A DNA stretch of 42,579 nt from JAAYBT01 sp964404395. GTDB taxonomy: Bacteria; Bacillota; Clostridia; Acetivibrionales; DTU013. Where the stretch lies: NCBI GenBank assembly GCA_964404395.1, contig CAYOKA010000003.1:1-42579 (forward strand), in the 5' to 3' direction. A program made the translations under genes and the position numbers. Positions 1 through 8,329 of the stretch are shown piece after piece. The number at the start of each line of letters is the position of its first letter. The stretch's first letter is position 1. A model generated the notes under the pieces. The model was not told where the DNA came from. It saw only the letters and a list, made by a program, of their open reading frames with translations, and ran no database searches.

Positions 1-46
1 GGGTGACATTTTGTCGCGATAATTATAGAGTGACATTATCACAAGA
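1..46. mobile_element. Possible terminal edge of an IS21-like insertion sequence
   Basis: The octamer GTGACATT occurs at 3-10 and again at 30-37, 27 bp apart in the same orientation, just before the his promoter. Spaced GTGACATT-type repeats are familiar to me from the ends of some IS21-like elements in clostridia, where the transposase binds several terminal repeats. No transposase is inside the window, so the element, if real, lies to the left. The second copy could also be chance. Confidence is low. Confidence 0.3.
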
Positions 47-70
47 TAAACACACATTTTAATAAGGACA

Positions 71-99
71 TTGACAAACCAATGATCTTAATTTATAAT
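71..99 (+). promoter_or_regulatory. Sigma-A promoter of the his operon (perfect consensus)
   Basis: TTGACA at 71-76 and TATAAT at 94-99 are separated by exactly 17 bp. Both hexamers match the housekeeping consensus. Transcription would start near 106, about 90 nt before the hisZ start. The leader is too short for a T-box, and I see no T-box motif or terminator in it. Confidence 0.85.
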
Positions 100-196
100 T
101 ATTTCAATTCACCAATTTATAAGTTTAGCATGATAAAGCGGTAGAGTGGAGAACGAGCATGCAAGATGATAGAATGTAATCAATGAGGTGAAAAAA

Positions 197-1453
197 ATGT
201 CCAACTGGAAAATCTATACGGCAGATGGGGTGCAAGATATCCTGTTTGAGGACTGTTATCTGAAAAGAGGGCTGGAGCAGAAGTTCAGGTCATTGTTCAC
301 TAGCTGTGGCTTTCGCGAGGTAGAGTCCCCAACAATGGAGTTTTATGATGTTTTTGCGTCTGACGAAGCCGCTATGCCTCAGGAAAATATGTATAAGTTT
401 TTTGACCAGCAGGGCAGGATACTTGTCTTGCGACCGGACATTACAATTCCGGTGGCCAGAATTACTGCGACTAAGTATAGGGAGGCTAGATATCCTCTTA
501 GAGTTTCATATGTGGGAAATGTGTTCAGGTATGATGATTATGGCGGAGGAAAGCAAAATGAGTTTACTCAGGCCGGGATAGAGGTACTGGGCATCAATAC
601 GCCTGAATCCGATGCAGAAGTGATAGCCGTTGCTATACAGGCACTTAAGGCCGCCGGGCTGGAAAGCTTCCAGGTGGATATAGGGCAGGTGGAGTTTTTT
701 AATGGACTGATGGAGGAAACCGGTCTGGCTGAAGAGGATGTAACTAAGGTTCGTACATTAATTGACCGCAAGGATTATGTGGGCTTGGAGGAATTCCTGA
801 AAAGAAGTGAAATCAATGGTGACCTAAAGAAATTGATATCAGATTTGCCCGGATATTTCGGATCAGCCGATGTAATTGAAAAGGTTAAGTCCCAGCTCCT
901 GAATAAAAGATCCAGAGATGCCCTTGAGAATATTCGCCAGGTATTGAAAATACTCTACGACTACGGCTTTGGGAAATATGTTTCTGTGGATCTGGGAATG
1001 CTGCGGGGATTATCTTACGATACCGGAATTATTTTCAGGGGCTTTACTTACGGTGCAGGCTTTCCGATACTCACGGGCGGAAGATACGACAGGCTGGTGG
1101 GAGAGTTCGGCATGAATTGCCCCGCCACCGGGTTTTCACTGGGGGTCAATATGATTATGATGGCCCTTCAAAGGCAGAAAATCGAGATAGAAAAGCCGGG
1201 GATCGACAGTTTCATATGCTATAGGGATACAGGCAGAAGGACTGCATTTGAACTGTGTGCTGAGCTAAGAAAGCAAGGCATTGTCGTGGAGATGGATATA
1301 GCAAACAGCAGCATTGAAGAGGCTAAAGACTATGCTCTTGATAGAAATATCGGAGGAGTTATCAGCATTATTGATGAGGATACGGTAGAAATACATTATA
1401 TACAGTCGGGCGAAGTTGCCAGTGTTAAAATCAGTGAATTATTGAAGAGGTGA
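197..1453 (+). CDS. hisZ: ATP phosphoribosyltransferase regulatory subunit HisZ
   Basis: HisZ is a catalytically inactive paralogue of histidyl-tRNA synthetase. It assembles with the short form of HisG and is required for activity and histidine feedback in the first step of histidine synthesis. The 418-residue protein has the HisRS-like class II core (VLRPDITIPVAR, then FRYDDYGGG and NEFTQAGIEVLG). The late motif FPILTGGRYDRL is followed by a short C-terminal region. The ATG at 197 is preferred over an in-frame GTG at 188, because the ribosome site GAGGTG (185-190) is correctly spaced only for 197. It is first in the his operon, behind a consensus promoter, and hisG follows at once, as expected for obligate partners. 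Confidence 0.93.
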   Translation: MSNWKIYTADGVQDILFEDCYLKRGLEQKFRSLFTSCGFREVESPTMEFYDVFASDEAAMPQENMYKFFDQQGRILVLRPDITIPVARITATKYREARYPLRVSYVGNVFRYDDYGGGKQNEFTQAGIEVLGINTPESDAEVIAVAIQALKAAGLESFQVDIGQVEFFNGLMEETGLAEEDVTKVRTLIDRKDYVGLEEFLKRSEINGDLKKLISDLPGYFGSADVIEKVKSQLLNKRSRDALENIRQVLKILYDYGFGKYVSVDLGMLRGLSYDTGIIFRGFTYGAGFPILTGGRYDRLVGEFGMNCPATGFSLGVNMIMMALQRQKIEIEKPGIDSFICYRDTGRRTAFELCAELRKQGIVVEMDIANSSIEEAKDYALDRNIGGVISIIDEDTVEIHYIQSGEVASVKISELLKR

Positions 1454-1458
1454 GTGGA

Positions 1459-2091
1459 TTGAGATATCTGACCATAGCACTATCCAAGGGAAGATTGGCG
1501 GAATTGTCCATAGAAATGCTGGAGAAGATCGGAATAGATTGTTCGGAATATCGTGATGAATCCCGTAAGCTGATTTTTTCTGATGAGAAAAGCAGGATAA
1601 GGTTTTTCCTTGTAAAGCCTGCGGACGTGCCTACATATGTGGAATACGGTGCGGCCGATATGGGAGTGGTGGGAAAGGATACACTGCTCGAAGAGGGGCG
1701 AAATTTGCATGAGGTTCTCAATCTCGGGTTCGCAGCCTGCCGAATGGTAGTTGCCGGACCTGCGGAATTGGCCGGTAAGCTTGATAGCCTGAACAACAAG
1801 AGAGTCGGAACAAAATATCCCCGTATCGCCAGGGAATATTTTGAACATAATCGACGGGAGTCCATAGAGGTGATCAGGTTAAGCGGATCGGTGGAGCTTG
1901 CCCCGCTGGTAGGGCTTTCGGAGGTTATTGTGGATTTGGTGGAAAGCGGACGTACATTAAAGGATAATGGACTTGTGGTGCTGGATACCATTGCTGATAT
2001 CAGCGCCAGACTTGTGGTGAACAGGGTCAGTATGAAAATGGAAAGCGAAAGAGTTAACGCAATCATAGATGGGCTTAGAAGGCAGCTGTGA
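1459..2091 (+). CDS. hisG: ATP phosphoribosyltransferase, short form HisG
   Basis: HisG condenses ATP with PRPP to phosphoribosyl-ATP, the committed step of histidine synthesis. The protein opens RYLTIALSKGRL and carries the PRPP-binding region around VDLVESGRTLKDNGL near residue 160. At about 210 residues it is the short form that lacks the C-terminal regulatory domain, which fits the HisZ encoded immediately upstream. Two starts are possible. A GTG at 1450 overlaps the hisZ stop. A TTG at 1459 lies 5 nt after GAGGTGAG (1446-1453) and gives the family-typical N terminus, so I chose TTG. The chain would run 3 residues longer from GTG. Confidence 0.93.
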   Translation: MRYLTIALSKGRLAELSIEMLEKIGIDCSEYRDESRKLIFSDEKSRIRFFLVKPADVPTYVEYGAADMGVVGKDTLLEEGRNLHEVLNLGFAACRMVVAGPAELAGKLDSLNNKRVGTKYPRIAREYFEHNRRESIEVIRLSGSVELAPLVGLSEVIVDLVESGRTLKDNGLVVLDTIADISARLVVNRVSMKMESERVNAIIDGLRRQL

Positions 2092-2201
2092 GGGAGAAAA
2101 TTTACTTATGACGGAAACGGTGAATGATCACAGGCTGTTTAGTGAAGGAAGGCTTAAAAAGGAAGTTGGAAAAAGAAGGTCCAAAAGGAAGGTCGAATTC
2201 C

Positions 2202-3506
2202 ATGATAAAAATGATTGATATGCGTAAGGATAAGGATTCCGAATTGTTTGACAGGCTAGTCAGCCGGGACAGGGTTGGTAAGGAGGATGCGGTCAAGGTT
2301 GTTGAGGAGATTCTTTCAACTGTCAGAAGCGGTGGAGATGAGGCCTTGCTGGATTATACCGAAAAGTTTGACAAGGTTAAGCTGGACCCTGAATCCATGA
2401 AGGTTTCCGAGCAGGAAATGAAAGAAGCCTACGAGCTTTTGGATCCAGGGATGCTTGAGGTGATTAGAAAATCCAAGGCGAATATTGAGGCCTTTCATGA
2501 GAAGCAAAAGGAGAACTCCTGGTTTTCAACAGAAGATGACGGTGTTTTACTGGGGCAGCTGTACAGGCCTCTTGAGATAGTGGGCATATATGTTCCCGGA
2601 GGGACAGCGGTACTGACATCCTCTGTGTTAATGAATGGACTGCCGGCGAAGGTAGCGGGTGTTGAGAGAATCATCATGGCTACGCCTCCCGGAAAAGATG
2701 GAAGAATAGATCCGGGTGTGTTGATAGCGGCTCAGGAGGCAGGCGTAACTGAGATTTTCAAAATGGGTGGTGCCCAGGCTGTTGCGGCAATGGTTTTTGG
2801 CACGCAGACGGTACCAAGGGTGGATAAGATCTTCGGCCCTGGAAACATCTATGTATCAACGGCAAAAAGGCTTGTTTATGGGTATTGTGACATTGATATG
2901 TTCGCGGGACCAAGTGAAATAACGGTTGTGGCCGATGATTCCGCTAACCCGGCATATGTGGCTGCCGATTTGCTTTCGCAGGCAGAGCATGACGTGCTTT
3001 CGGCCTCTATATTGGTTACGCCTTCAGAGAAGCTGGCGGCCGCGGTTATTAGCGAAATAGAAGAACAGGCGGCAAGGCTGACTAGAAAAAGCATTCTGGA
3101 CAGATCTCTCGCCGATTATGGTGCGGCTGTTATTGTTAACGACCTTGATGAGGCCATGGATATAGTAAACCGGATTGCTCCTGAGCATTTGGAGCTATGC
3201 ATTGAGGAGCCCTTTAGTTGGCTTTCATATATAAGGAATGCCGGAGCCATTTTCCTGGGGCACTGGTCACCGGAGCCGCTGGGTGATTATTTTGCAGGGC
3301 CCAACCATGTTCTGCCGACAGGTGGTACGGCGCGATTCTTCTCCCCTTTGAATGTGTCCGACTATATGAAGAAATCCAGTGTTATTTCATACACAAGACA
3401 GGCGCTGGAGAAAGCCGGCGAGGATGTTGTGCGATTTGCGGAGTATGAGAGCCTGGACGGACATGCAAATGCGATAAAGGTTCGCTTTGGGGAAAAGGCG
3501 GACTGA
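2202..3506 (+). CDS. hisD: Histidinol dehydrogenase
   Basis: HisD is an NAD- and zinc-dependent enzyme that oxidises L-histidinol to L-histidine in two steps, the end of the pathway. The 434-residue chain is normal length. Recognisable family blocks are YVPGGTAVLTSSVLMN, the glycine-rich KIFGPGNIYVSTAKR, LLSQAEHDVLSASILVT (a zinc-ligand region) and the catalytic APEHLEL. The reading frame is open another 26 codons upstream, but that part is unlike HisD. The ATG at 2202 follows AAGGAAGGT (2185-2193). About 110 bp separates it from hisG without any obvious terminator, so it is probably cotranscribed. Confidence 0.94.
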   Translation: MIKMIDMRKDKDSELFDRLVSRDRVGKEDAVKVVEEILSTVRSGGDEALLDYTEKFDKVKLDPESMKVSEQEMKEAYELLDPGMLEVIRKSKANIEAFHEKQKENSWFSTEDDGVLLGQLYRPLEIVGIYVPGGTAVLTSSVLMNGLPAKVAGVERIIMATPPGKDGRIDPGVLIAAQEAGVTEIFKMGGAQAVAAMVFGTQTVPRVDKIFGPGNIYVSTAKRLVYGYCDIDMFAGPSEITVVADDSANPAYVAADLLSQAEHDVLSASILVTPSEKLAAAVISEIEEQAARLTRKSILDRSLADYGAAVIVNDLDEAMDIVNRIAPEHLELCIEEPFSWLSYIRNAGAIFLGHWSPEPLGDYFAGPNHVLPTGGTARFFSPLNVSDYMKKSSVISYTRQALEKAGEDVVRFAEYESLDGHANAIKVRFGEKAD

Positions 3507-3588
3507 ATAGACCCGATAACCGAAAGTGGAATGTAAAAGGGAACAGGAAGCGGAAGAAGGTAAATGGAGAGAGAAGGAGATAGTTTTC

Positions 3589-4650
3589 ATGAACAAATAC
3601 TGGAGCGCCCTGGCACAGAGACTGGAGCCTTATGTTCCGGGCGAACAGCCGAGGGATAAAAAATATATCAAGCTCAATACCAATGAAAACCCCTACGGCC
3701 CGTCGCCAAGAGTGCTGGAAGCGATTAGAGGGGCGGTGGATGACAGCCTTAGGCTTTACCCCGATCCGACCTGTGACATGCTTATCAGCGCCGCAGCAGA
3801 GAACTATGGTGTAGGCAGGGATCAGATATTTGCCGGCAATGGCTCCGATGAGGTGCTTGCATTTTCCTTTATGGCCTTCTTTAGTCCCGGGAAGACGATT
3901 GTCTTTCCCAATATTACATACTCCTTCTATCCGGTGTATGCATCGATTTTCAAGCTTGACTATGTTACCACCCCGCTGGACAGTGAATTTAACATACCCT
4001 CCGATCGGCTCATGCACAGCAGCGGAGGTATTATCCTTGCAAATCCCAACGCGCCCACAGGTAAAGCACTGCCCCTCACGGCTATCCGTGATGTGCTGAT
4101 AGGCAATCCGGATACCGTTGTAATTGTTGATGAGGCATATATCGATTATGGCGGAGAGTCGGCAATAGGCTTGATTAACGAATATCCCAATCTGCTGGTG
4201 ATACAGACCTTTTCCAAGTCCCGTGCGCTGGCCGGAATGAGGATTGGCCTTGCATTTGGCGACAAAGAGTTGATTTGTGCACTCGATAGTGTGAAGAATT
4301 CCTTCAATTCCTACACGCTGGACAGGCTGGCCATCGTTGCCGGGACAGCGGCATTAAAGGATGGGGAATATTACAGGCAAACCACAGAAAAAGTCATCAA
4401 GACTCGTGAGGAATTTACGGCTGAGCTTCGCCGAAGGGATTTCATCGTGACGGATTCATCAGCTAACTTTGTGTTTGCTGCACATAAGAATGTGCACGGG
4501 GAAAAGATATTTACCGGGCTGCGGGAACGCGGCATATTAGTACGGCATTTCAAGAAGCCCTTGATAGACAACAATCTGCGAATAAGCATCGGTACAGATG
4601 AAGAAATGTCAGCGGTATTAGCCGCATTAGATAGCATTTTAGGTGAATAG
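3589..4650 (+). CDS. hisC: Histidinol-phosphate aminotransferase
   Basis: HisC is a PLP-dependent fold-type I aminotransferase that converts imidazole-acetol phosphate to histidinol phosphate using glutamate. The 353-residue protein contains LNTNENPYGPSP near the N terminus, NPNAPTGK, VDEAYIDYGG and the PLP-lysine segment IQTFSKSRALAGMRIG, with the Schiff-base lysine near residue 210. The ATG at 3589 follows AAGGAGA with good spacing. The frame is open 21 codons further upstream, but that lysine/glutamate-rich stretch is not family-like. It lies 82 bp after hisD. The next gene is 172 bp away and appears to have its own weak promoter. Confidence 0.93.
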   Translation: MNKYWSALAQRLEPYVPGEQPRDKKYIKLNTNENPYGPSPRVLEAIRGAVDDSLRLYPDPTCDMLISAAAENYGVGRDQIFAGNGSDEVLAFSFMAFFSPGKTIVFPNITYSFYPVYASIFKLDYVTTPLDSEFNIPSDRLMHSSGGIILANPNAPTGKALPLTAIRDVLIGNPDTVVIVDEAYIDYGGESAIGLINEYPNLLVIQTFSKSRALAGMRIGLAFGDKELICALDSVKNSFNSYTLDRLAIVAGTAALKDGEYYRQTTEKVIKTREEFTAELRRRDFIVTDSSANFVFAAHKNVHGEKIFTGLRERGILVRHFKKPLIDNNLRISIGTDEEMSAVLAALDSILGE

Positions 4651-4747
4651 CAAGCATTGCGGGGTAAGTAGCCCTGTCGCTTACCGATAGAAGAAGAACT
4701 GAATAGCCGGAAAATTTTATATAGTGTGGATTTGTAGTACACACATT

Positions 4748-4756
4748 TGTTATAAT
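4748..4756 (+). promoter_or_regulatory. Possible internal extended -10 promoter before hisB
   Basis: TATAAT at 4751-4756 is preceded by TG one base earlier (4748-4749), the extended -10 form. No good -35 is visible. A small inverted repeat (GGTAAG 4663-4668 with CTTACC 4680-4685, loop 11) lies between hisC and this site but has no T-run. It could give partly independent expression of the distal his genes. Confidence 0.4.
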
Positions 4757-4822
4757 TACGGATGGTAATAAGTACTAATGATAAATGCAATTAAGGCCAC
4801 CAATAATACACGGAGGTGCAAT

Positions 4823-5410
4823 ATGTCCAGAAGTGCTGAATTGAGCAGAAAAACGGCTGAAACCGACATTATGGTAAAGTTGGATATTGACGGGGAGGGA
4901 AACTCTCTTATCGACTCGGGCATCGGGTTCATGGATCACATGCTGACGCTTTTTTCAAAGCATGGATTGTTGGATCTGGTAATAAAAGCCCGGGGAGACC
5001 TTGAGGTGGATGCTCATCATACTGTTGAGGATATAGGCATAGTACTGGGACAGGCTATAAAGCAAGCCTTGGATGATAAAAAGTCCATAAAAAGATATGG
5101 GACCTCCCATGTGCCGATGGATGAAGCCCTGGCTATGGTTTCTCTAGATCTTGGGGGACGCCCTTATTTGGTATTCAATGTTGAGTACACTAATGAGCGT
5201 GTTGGTGATATGGAGACGGAGCTGGTGGAGGAGTTTTTCAGGGCAGTATCAGTGAATTCGGGCATGAGTGTACATATTAATGTAGTGTACGGAAGCAATA
5301 ATCACCACATTGTTGAGGCGGTGTTCAAGGCATTTGGCAGAGCGCTTGATGAGGCGACCCGAGGCGATCAGCGTATTAAGGGAGTTATGTCTACCAAGGG
5401 CGTTCTTTAG
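4823..5410 (+). CDS. hisB: Imidazoleglycerol-phosphate dehydratase (monofunctional)
   Basis: HisB dehydrates imidazole-glycerol phosphate to imidazole-acetol phosphate at a di-manganese centre. The 195-residue protein has the two metal-binding histidine motifs of the family: DAHHTVED at residues 63-70, and NNHHIVEAVFKAFGRAL near residue 166. FMDHML lies at residues 37-42. It has only the dehydratase domain, not the fused histidinol-phosphatase of enteric HisB, so the phosphatase step must come from a gene outside this window. The ATG at 4823 follows GGAGGTG (4812-4818). The usual next gene, hisH, is absent. Confidence 0.95.
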   Translation: MSRSAELSRKTAETDIMVKLDIDGEGNSLIDSGIGFMDHMLTLFSKHGLLDLVIKARGDLEVDAHHTVEDIGIVLGQAIKQALDDKKSIKRYGTSHVPMDEALAMVSLDLGGRPYLVFNVEYTNERVGDMETELVEEFFRAVSVNSGMSVHINVVYGSNNHHIVEAVFKAFGRALDEATRGDQRIKGVMSTKGVL

Positions 5411-5496
5411 GCATACGAAAGAATAACCGGAAATCGGTTGCCATAAATTATTACAGTTCAGGCCTAAGGCTTGAACAGCAAACAGGAGTGAATGAA

Positions 5497-6210
5497 ATGA
5501 TTATTTACCCCGCAATTGATGTGAAAGGCGGTAGATGTGTCAGGTTAAGTCAGGGTAAGTTTACTGATGAAACGGTGTACTCCAATCACCCTGTAGAGGT
5601 GGCGAAAAAGTTCGATCGGCTGGGAGCGGAGTACTTGCATGTAGTTGATTTGGATGGTGCCAGGCTGGGTGAGCCTCAGAACATTGCTGATATAAGTGAA
5701 ATGGCTGTAACGGTGGGGATTCCGATCCAACTGGGCGGCGGTATACGTACGATTGAAGCAATGGAGATTATCCTGTGTAAGGGGATAGAAAGAGTTATTT
5801 TGGGAACCTCTGCCGTGAATAATCAGGAGCTGGTCAAAAAGGCTGTTCAAAGCTTTGGCAAGAACCTGGCCATTGCCATAGATGCCCGGGATGGGATGGT
5901 CGCCACCGAAGGCTGGGCAAAAACGAGTTCATTTGCGGCACTGGACTTTGCAAAGAAAATGGAGAATATAGGCACAAAGGTAATAATCTACACGGATATT
6001 TCCCGGGACGGAATGCTAAACGGCCCCAACCTCAAAGCCATGGAGGAGATGGTAGAGGCTGTTGACATTGAGGTAATAGCTTCCGGTGGTATCACAAGCC
6101 TGCAGGATATTAAGAATTTGAAGGAGATTGGAGTTTCCGGTGCTATTGTCGGTAAGGCAATTTATACAGGTGATATTGACCTTCAGGAGGCGATAGCTGC
6201 AGCCAGGTAA
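5497..6210 (+). CDS. hisA: ProFAR isomerase HisA
   Basis: HisA is a beta/alpha-barrel isomerase that opens the ribose ring of ProFAR to give PRFAR. The 237-residue chain starts MIIYPAIDVKGGRCVRL with the catalytic aspartate at residue 8. It carries the phosphate-binding IQLGGGIRT and the second catalytic region IIYTDISRDGML, followed by VIASGGI and GAIVGKAIYTG. The ATG at 5497 is 6-7 nt after CAGGAGTG. A GTG at 5488 in the same frame overlaps the ribosome site and is less likely. It follows hisB after only 86 bp of hairpin-containing DNA, where hisH would normally sit. Confidence 0.95.
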   Translation: MIIYPAIDVKGGRCVRLSQGKFTDETVYSNHPVEVAKKFDRLGAEYLHVVDLDGARLGEPQNIADISEMAVTVGIPIQLGGGIRTIEAMEIILCKGIERVILGTSAVNNQELVKKAVQSFGKNLAIAIDARDGMVATEGWAKTSSFAALDFAKKMENIGTKVIIYTDISRDGMLNGPNLKAMEEMVEAVDIEVIASGGITSLQDIKNLKEIGVSGAIVGKAIYTGDIDLQEAIAAAR

Positions 6211-6274
6211 ACCATGCACAAGCAGCTTAATCCCCGGGAAAGGGCACTGATAAAAGGAGTAAAGAGGTAGATGT

Positions 6275-7036
6275 ATGAATATAAAACGAATTATTCCCTG
6301 CCTGGATGTTCGCGCAGGGCGTATAGTCAAGGGCGTAAACTTTGTCAATTTCACAGATGCCGGTGATCCGGTTGAAATTGCAGCTTTTTACGATAAAGCG
6401 GGTGCGGATGAGTTGGTGCTTCTTGACATTACGGCGACCACCGATGGGCGCAATATCATGATTGATGTGGTAAAGAGTGTGGCGCAGCGGGTGTCAATAC
6501 CCTTTGCCGTCGGTGGAGGAATAAGAACCTGCGATGATTTTTGTGAAATACTGAAAGCCGGTGCAGATAAGGTTTCGGTGAACTCCGCTGCAATAAAAAG
6601 GCCGGAGCTGATATCTGAGGCGGCTCAGAGGTTTGGGAGCGGGCGTGTAGTGGCTGCCATAGACGCAAAAAAGCGGATTGATGGAAGCGGTTGGGATGTT
6701 TATATCAATGGTGGGAATACCAATACAGGAAGAGATGTTGTTGAATGGGCGGCGCATACAGAAAAGCTGGGTGCAGGTGAAATTCTTCTGACAAGCATGG
6801 ATTGTGACGGTACAAAAAACGGCTATGATATAGAATTAACTAAGGCCGTGGTTGAAAGTGTAAAGATACCGGTTGTTGCTTCGGGAGGGGCCGGTACAAT
6901 GGAGCATTTCTATGATGCTCTGACCGTCGGGAAGGCTGATGCGGTTCTTGCGGCTTCACTTTTCCACTTCCGACAGGTTGAGATATGTGACCTAAAGGCT
7001 TATTTAAAAGAAAAAGGGATTGAAGTGAGGAGATGA
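6275..7036 (+). CDS. hisF: Imidazole glycerol phosphate synthase cyclase subunit HisF
   Basis: HisF uses ammonia delivered by the glutaminase HisH to cyclise PRFAR into imidazole-glycerol phosphate plus AICAR. The 253-residue barrel has the family blocks IIPCLDVRAGRIVKGVNF (catalytic aspartate 11), FAVGGGIRT, VSVNSAAI, LLTSMDCDGTKNGYD (second catalytic aspartate near residue 130) and VVASGGAGTMEHF. The start is ATG 6275 after AGAGGT. The hisIE start is only 1 nt past the stop, so the two are tightly coupled. No HisH is encoded nearby. HisF alone can use free ammonia, but a remote hisH is the more likely explanation. Confidence 0.96.
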   Translation: MNIKRIIPCLDVRAGRIVKGVNFVNFTDAGDPVEIAAFYDKAGADELVLLDITATTDGRNIMIDVVKSVAQRVSIPFAVGGGIRTCDDFCEILKAGADKVSVNSAAIKRPELISEAAQRFGSGRVVAAIDAKKRIDGSGWDVYINGGNTNTGRDVVEWAAHTEKLGAGEILLTSMDCDGTKNGYDIELTKAVVESVKIPVVASGGAGTMEHFYDALTVGKADAVLAASLFHFRQVEICDLKAYLKEKGIEVRR

Positions 7037-7037
7037 G

Positions 7038-7787
7038 ATGGCTAATATTCTTGAAATGGTAAAATACAATGCGGATGGCTTGATACCTGCTGTTGCTCAG
7101 GATATCAGAACCGATGAAGTGCTGATGCTGGCATATATGGACGAGGAAGCCCTTAAAATGACGATAGAAACAGGGAAAGTCCATTACTTTAGCAGGAGCA
7201 GACAGAAGCTTTGGCTAAAGGGAGAGACCTCCGGGCACTTTCAGAAGGTAAGATCTATCAGTGTTGACTGCGACAGCGATACGCTGTTGCTCAAGGTAGA
7301 ACAGACAGGTGCAGCCTGCCATACAGGGCACAGATCATGCTTTTTCACCAGGCTGGAGCCTGACGAGTTGAAAGCCGGTGCCACTATTGGCGGCACAGAG
7401 GGCAGCGACACAATAGAAACGTCCCCCTGTGTCACTGAAAAGCTGATGGAGGAAGCGGCAAAGTACCCGGCGGCGGAAAATGCAGAGACTAAATCGGAAC
7501 AAATCGTCGGCGCCGAAGTGATTGGAGAAGTGTTTGATGTCATTTCGGATAGGAAGGCGCATCCCAAGGAAGGCTCCTATACAAATTATCTATTTACAAA
7601 GGGCTTGGATAAGATTCTGAAGAAAATTGGAGAAGAAGCCTGCGAGGTAGTGGTAGCTTCGAAAAATGGAGCCAGAGAAGAGATTAGCTCCGAAATCGCC
7701 GATTTAATGTATCATATCATGGTTCTTTTAGCCGAAAGGGGCATGTCCCTCGATGATATTTACGCTGAATTAAGTAGCAGAAAGTAA
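7038..7787 (+). CDS. hisIE: Bifunctional PRA-CH/PRA-PH HisIE
   Basis: This fusion carries out steps two and three of the pathway: pyrophosphohydrolysis of phosphoribosyl-ATP and ring opening of phosphoribosyl-AMP. Residues 1-110 are the cyclohydrolase, with the zinc/magnesium site CDSDT (C78) and GAACHTGHRSCF (C94, C101). Residues from about 166 to 249 are the all-alpha pyrophosphohydrolase with YTNYLFTKGLDKILKKIGEE and the MazG-like ISSEIADLMYHIMVLL. A low-complexity linker of about 50 residues joins them. It ends the his operon. I see no clear terminator before the groES promoter, only about 90 bp downstream. Confidence 0.95.
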   Translation: MANILEMVKYNADGLIPAVAQDIRTDEVLMLAYMDEEALKMTIETGKVHYFSRSRQKLWLKGETSGHFQKVRSISVDCDSDTLLLKVEQTGAACHTGHRSCFFTRLEPDELKAGATIGGTEGSDTIETSPCVTEKLMEEAAKYPAAENAETKSEQIVGAEVIGEVFDVISDRKAHPKEGSYTNYLFTKGLDKILKKIGEEACEVVVASKNGAREEISSEIADLMYHIMVLLAERGMSLDDIYAELSSRK

Positions 7788-7877
7788 GGTTTGCCGAAAA
7801 TCAATGAGATTCCATAAAATAGCTGGATAAATGGAGCTAATCCGCCTAAAACAGCACAATTTGGCAAAAACGCATAT

Positions 7878-7907
7878 TTGATTACAAATTGGATAATATA
7901 TTATATT
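7878..7907 (+). promoter_or_regulatory. groESL promoter
   Basis: A TTGATT box (7878-7883) and TATATT (7902-7907), 18 bp apart, lie just upstream of the CIRCE operator. The predicted start near 7914 places CIRCE at the transcription start, the usual arrangement for HrcA control. Confidence 0.65.
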
Positions 7908-7917
7908 ATTAATGTGA

Positions 7918-7944
7918 TTAGCACTCAACTAGGATGAGTGCTAA
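7918..7944. promoter_or_regulatory. CIRCE operator (HrcA binding site)
   Basis: The arms TTAGCACTC (7918-7926) and GAGTGCTAA (7936-7944) are perfectly complementary and separated by 9 bp, which is the exact CIRCE consensus. HrcA binding here represses groESL until heat shock titrates it. The site is also transcribed into the groES leader. Confidence 0.97.
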
Positions 7945-7975
7945 CAAAATGTTAAACGTATGGGAGGTACGCTTT

Positions 7976-8263
7976 ATGAAAATAAAACCATTAGGTGAAA
8001 GAGTAGTTATTAAAATGCTTGAGAGTGAAGAAACCACAAAGGGAGGCATTGTTCTTCCCGGAAGCGCAAAGGAAAAACCGCAGGTTGCGGAAATTATAGC
8101 TGCAGGACCGGGCGGTTATGATGATAAGGGCAGAGAAGTGAAAATGGAAGTAAAAGTCGGCGATAAGGTGCTTATCAGCAAATACGCCGGAACTGAAGTC
8201 AAGATCGATGATATTGAATATACCATTCTAAAGCAGAGTGATATTCTGGCCATCGTGGAATAA
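7976..8263 (+). CDS. groES: Co-chaperonin GroES
   Basis: GroES is the heptameric lid of the GroEL folding chamber. The 95-residue protein starts MKIKPLGERVVIK and has the mobile-loop region ESEETTKGGIVLPGSAKEKPQ and the ending YTILKQSDILAIVE-like strand typical of the family. The ATG at 7976 follows GGGAGG (7962-7967). The frame is open 14 codons further upstream, but that would run into CIRCE. groEL begins 66 bp downstream, so the pair is bicistronic under the CIRCE promoter. Confidence 0.97.
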   Translation: MKIKPLGERVVIKMLESEETTKGGIVLPGSAKEKPQVAEIIAAGPGGYDDKGREVKMEVKVGDKVLISKYAGTEVKIDDIEYTILKQSDILAIVE

Positions 8264-8329
8264 GTCTGCCATGGCTATTATGATTTTATTACGATCTAAT
8301 ATGAATGCAAATAAGGAGGCATTAAGCAT

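Noticed and set aside
1431..2066. Long minus-strand frames opposite hisG and many other genes
   Set aside because: They mirror the codon pattern of well-identified + strand genes, lack ribosome sites and resemble no family.
7038..7787. hisI and hisE as two genes with a frameshift
   Set aside because: The frame is continuous across the linker with both domains intact; it is a normal HisIE fusion.
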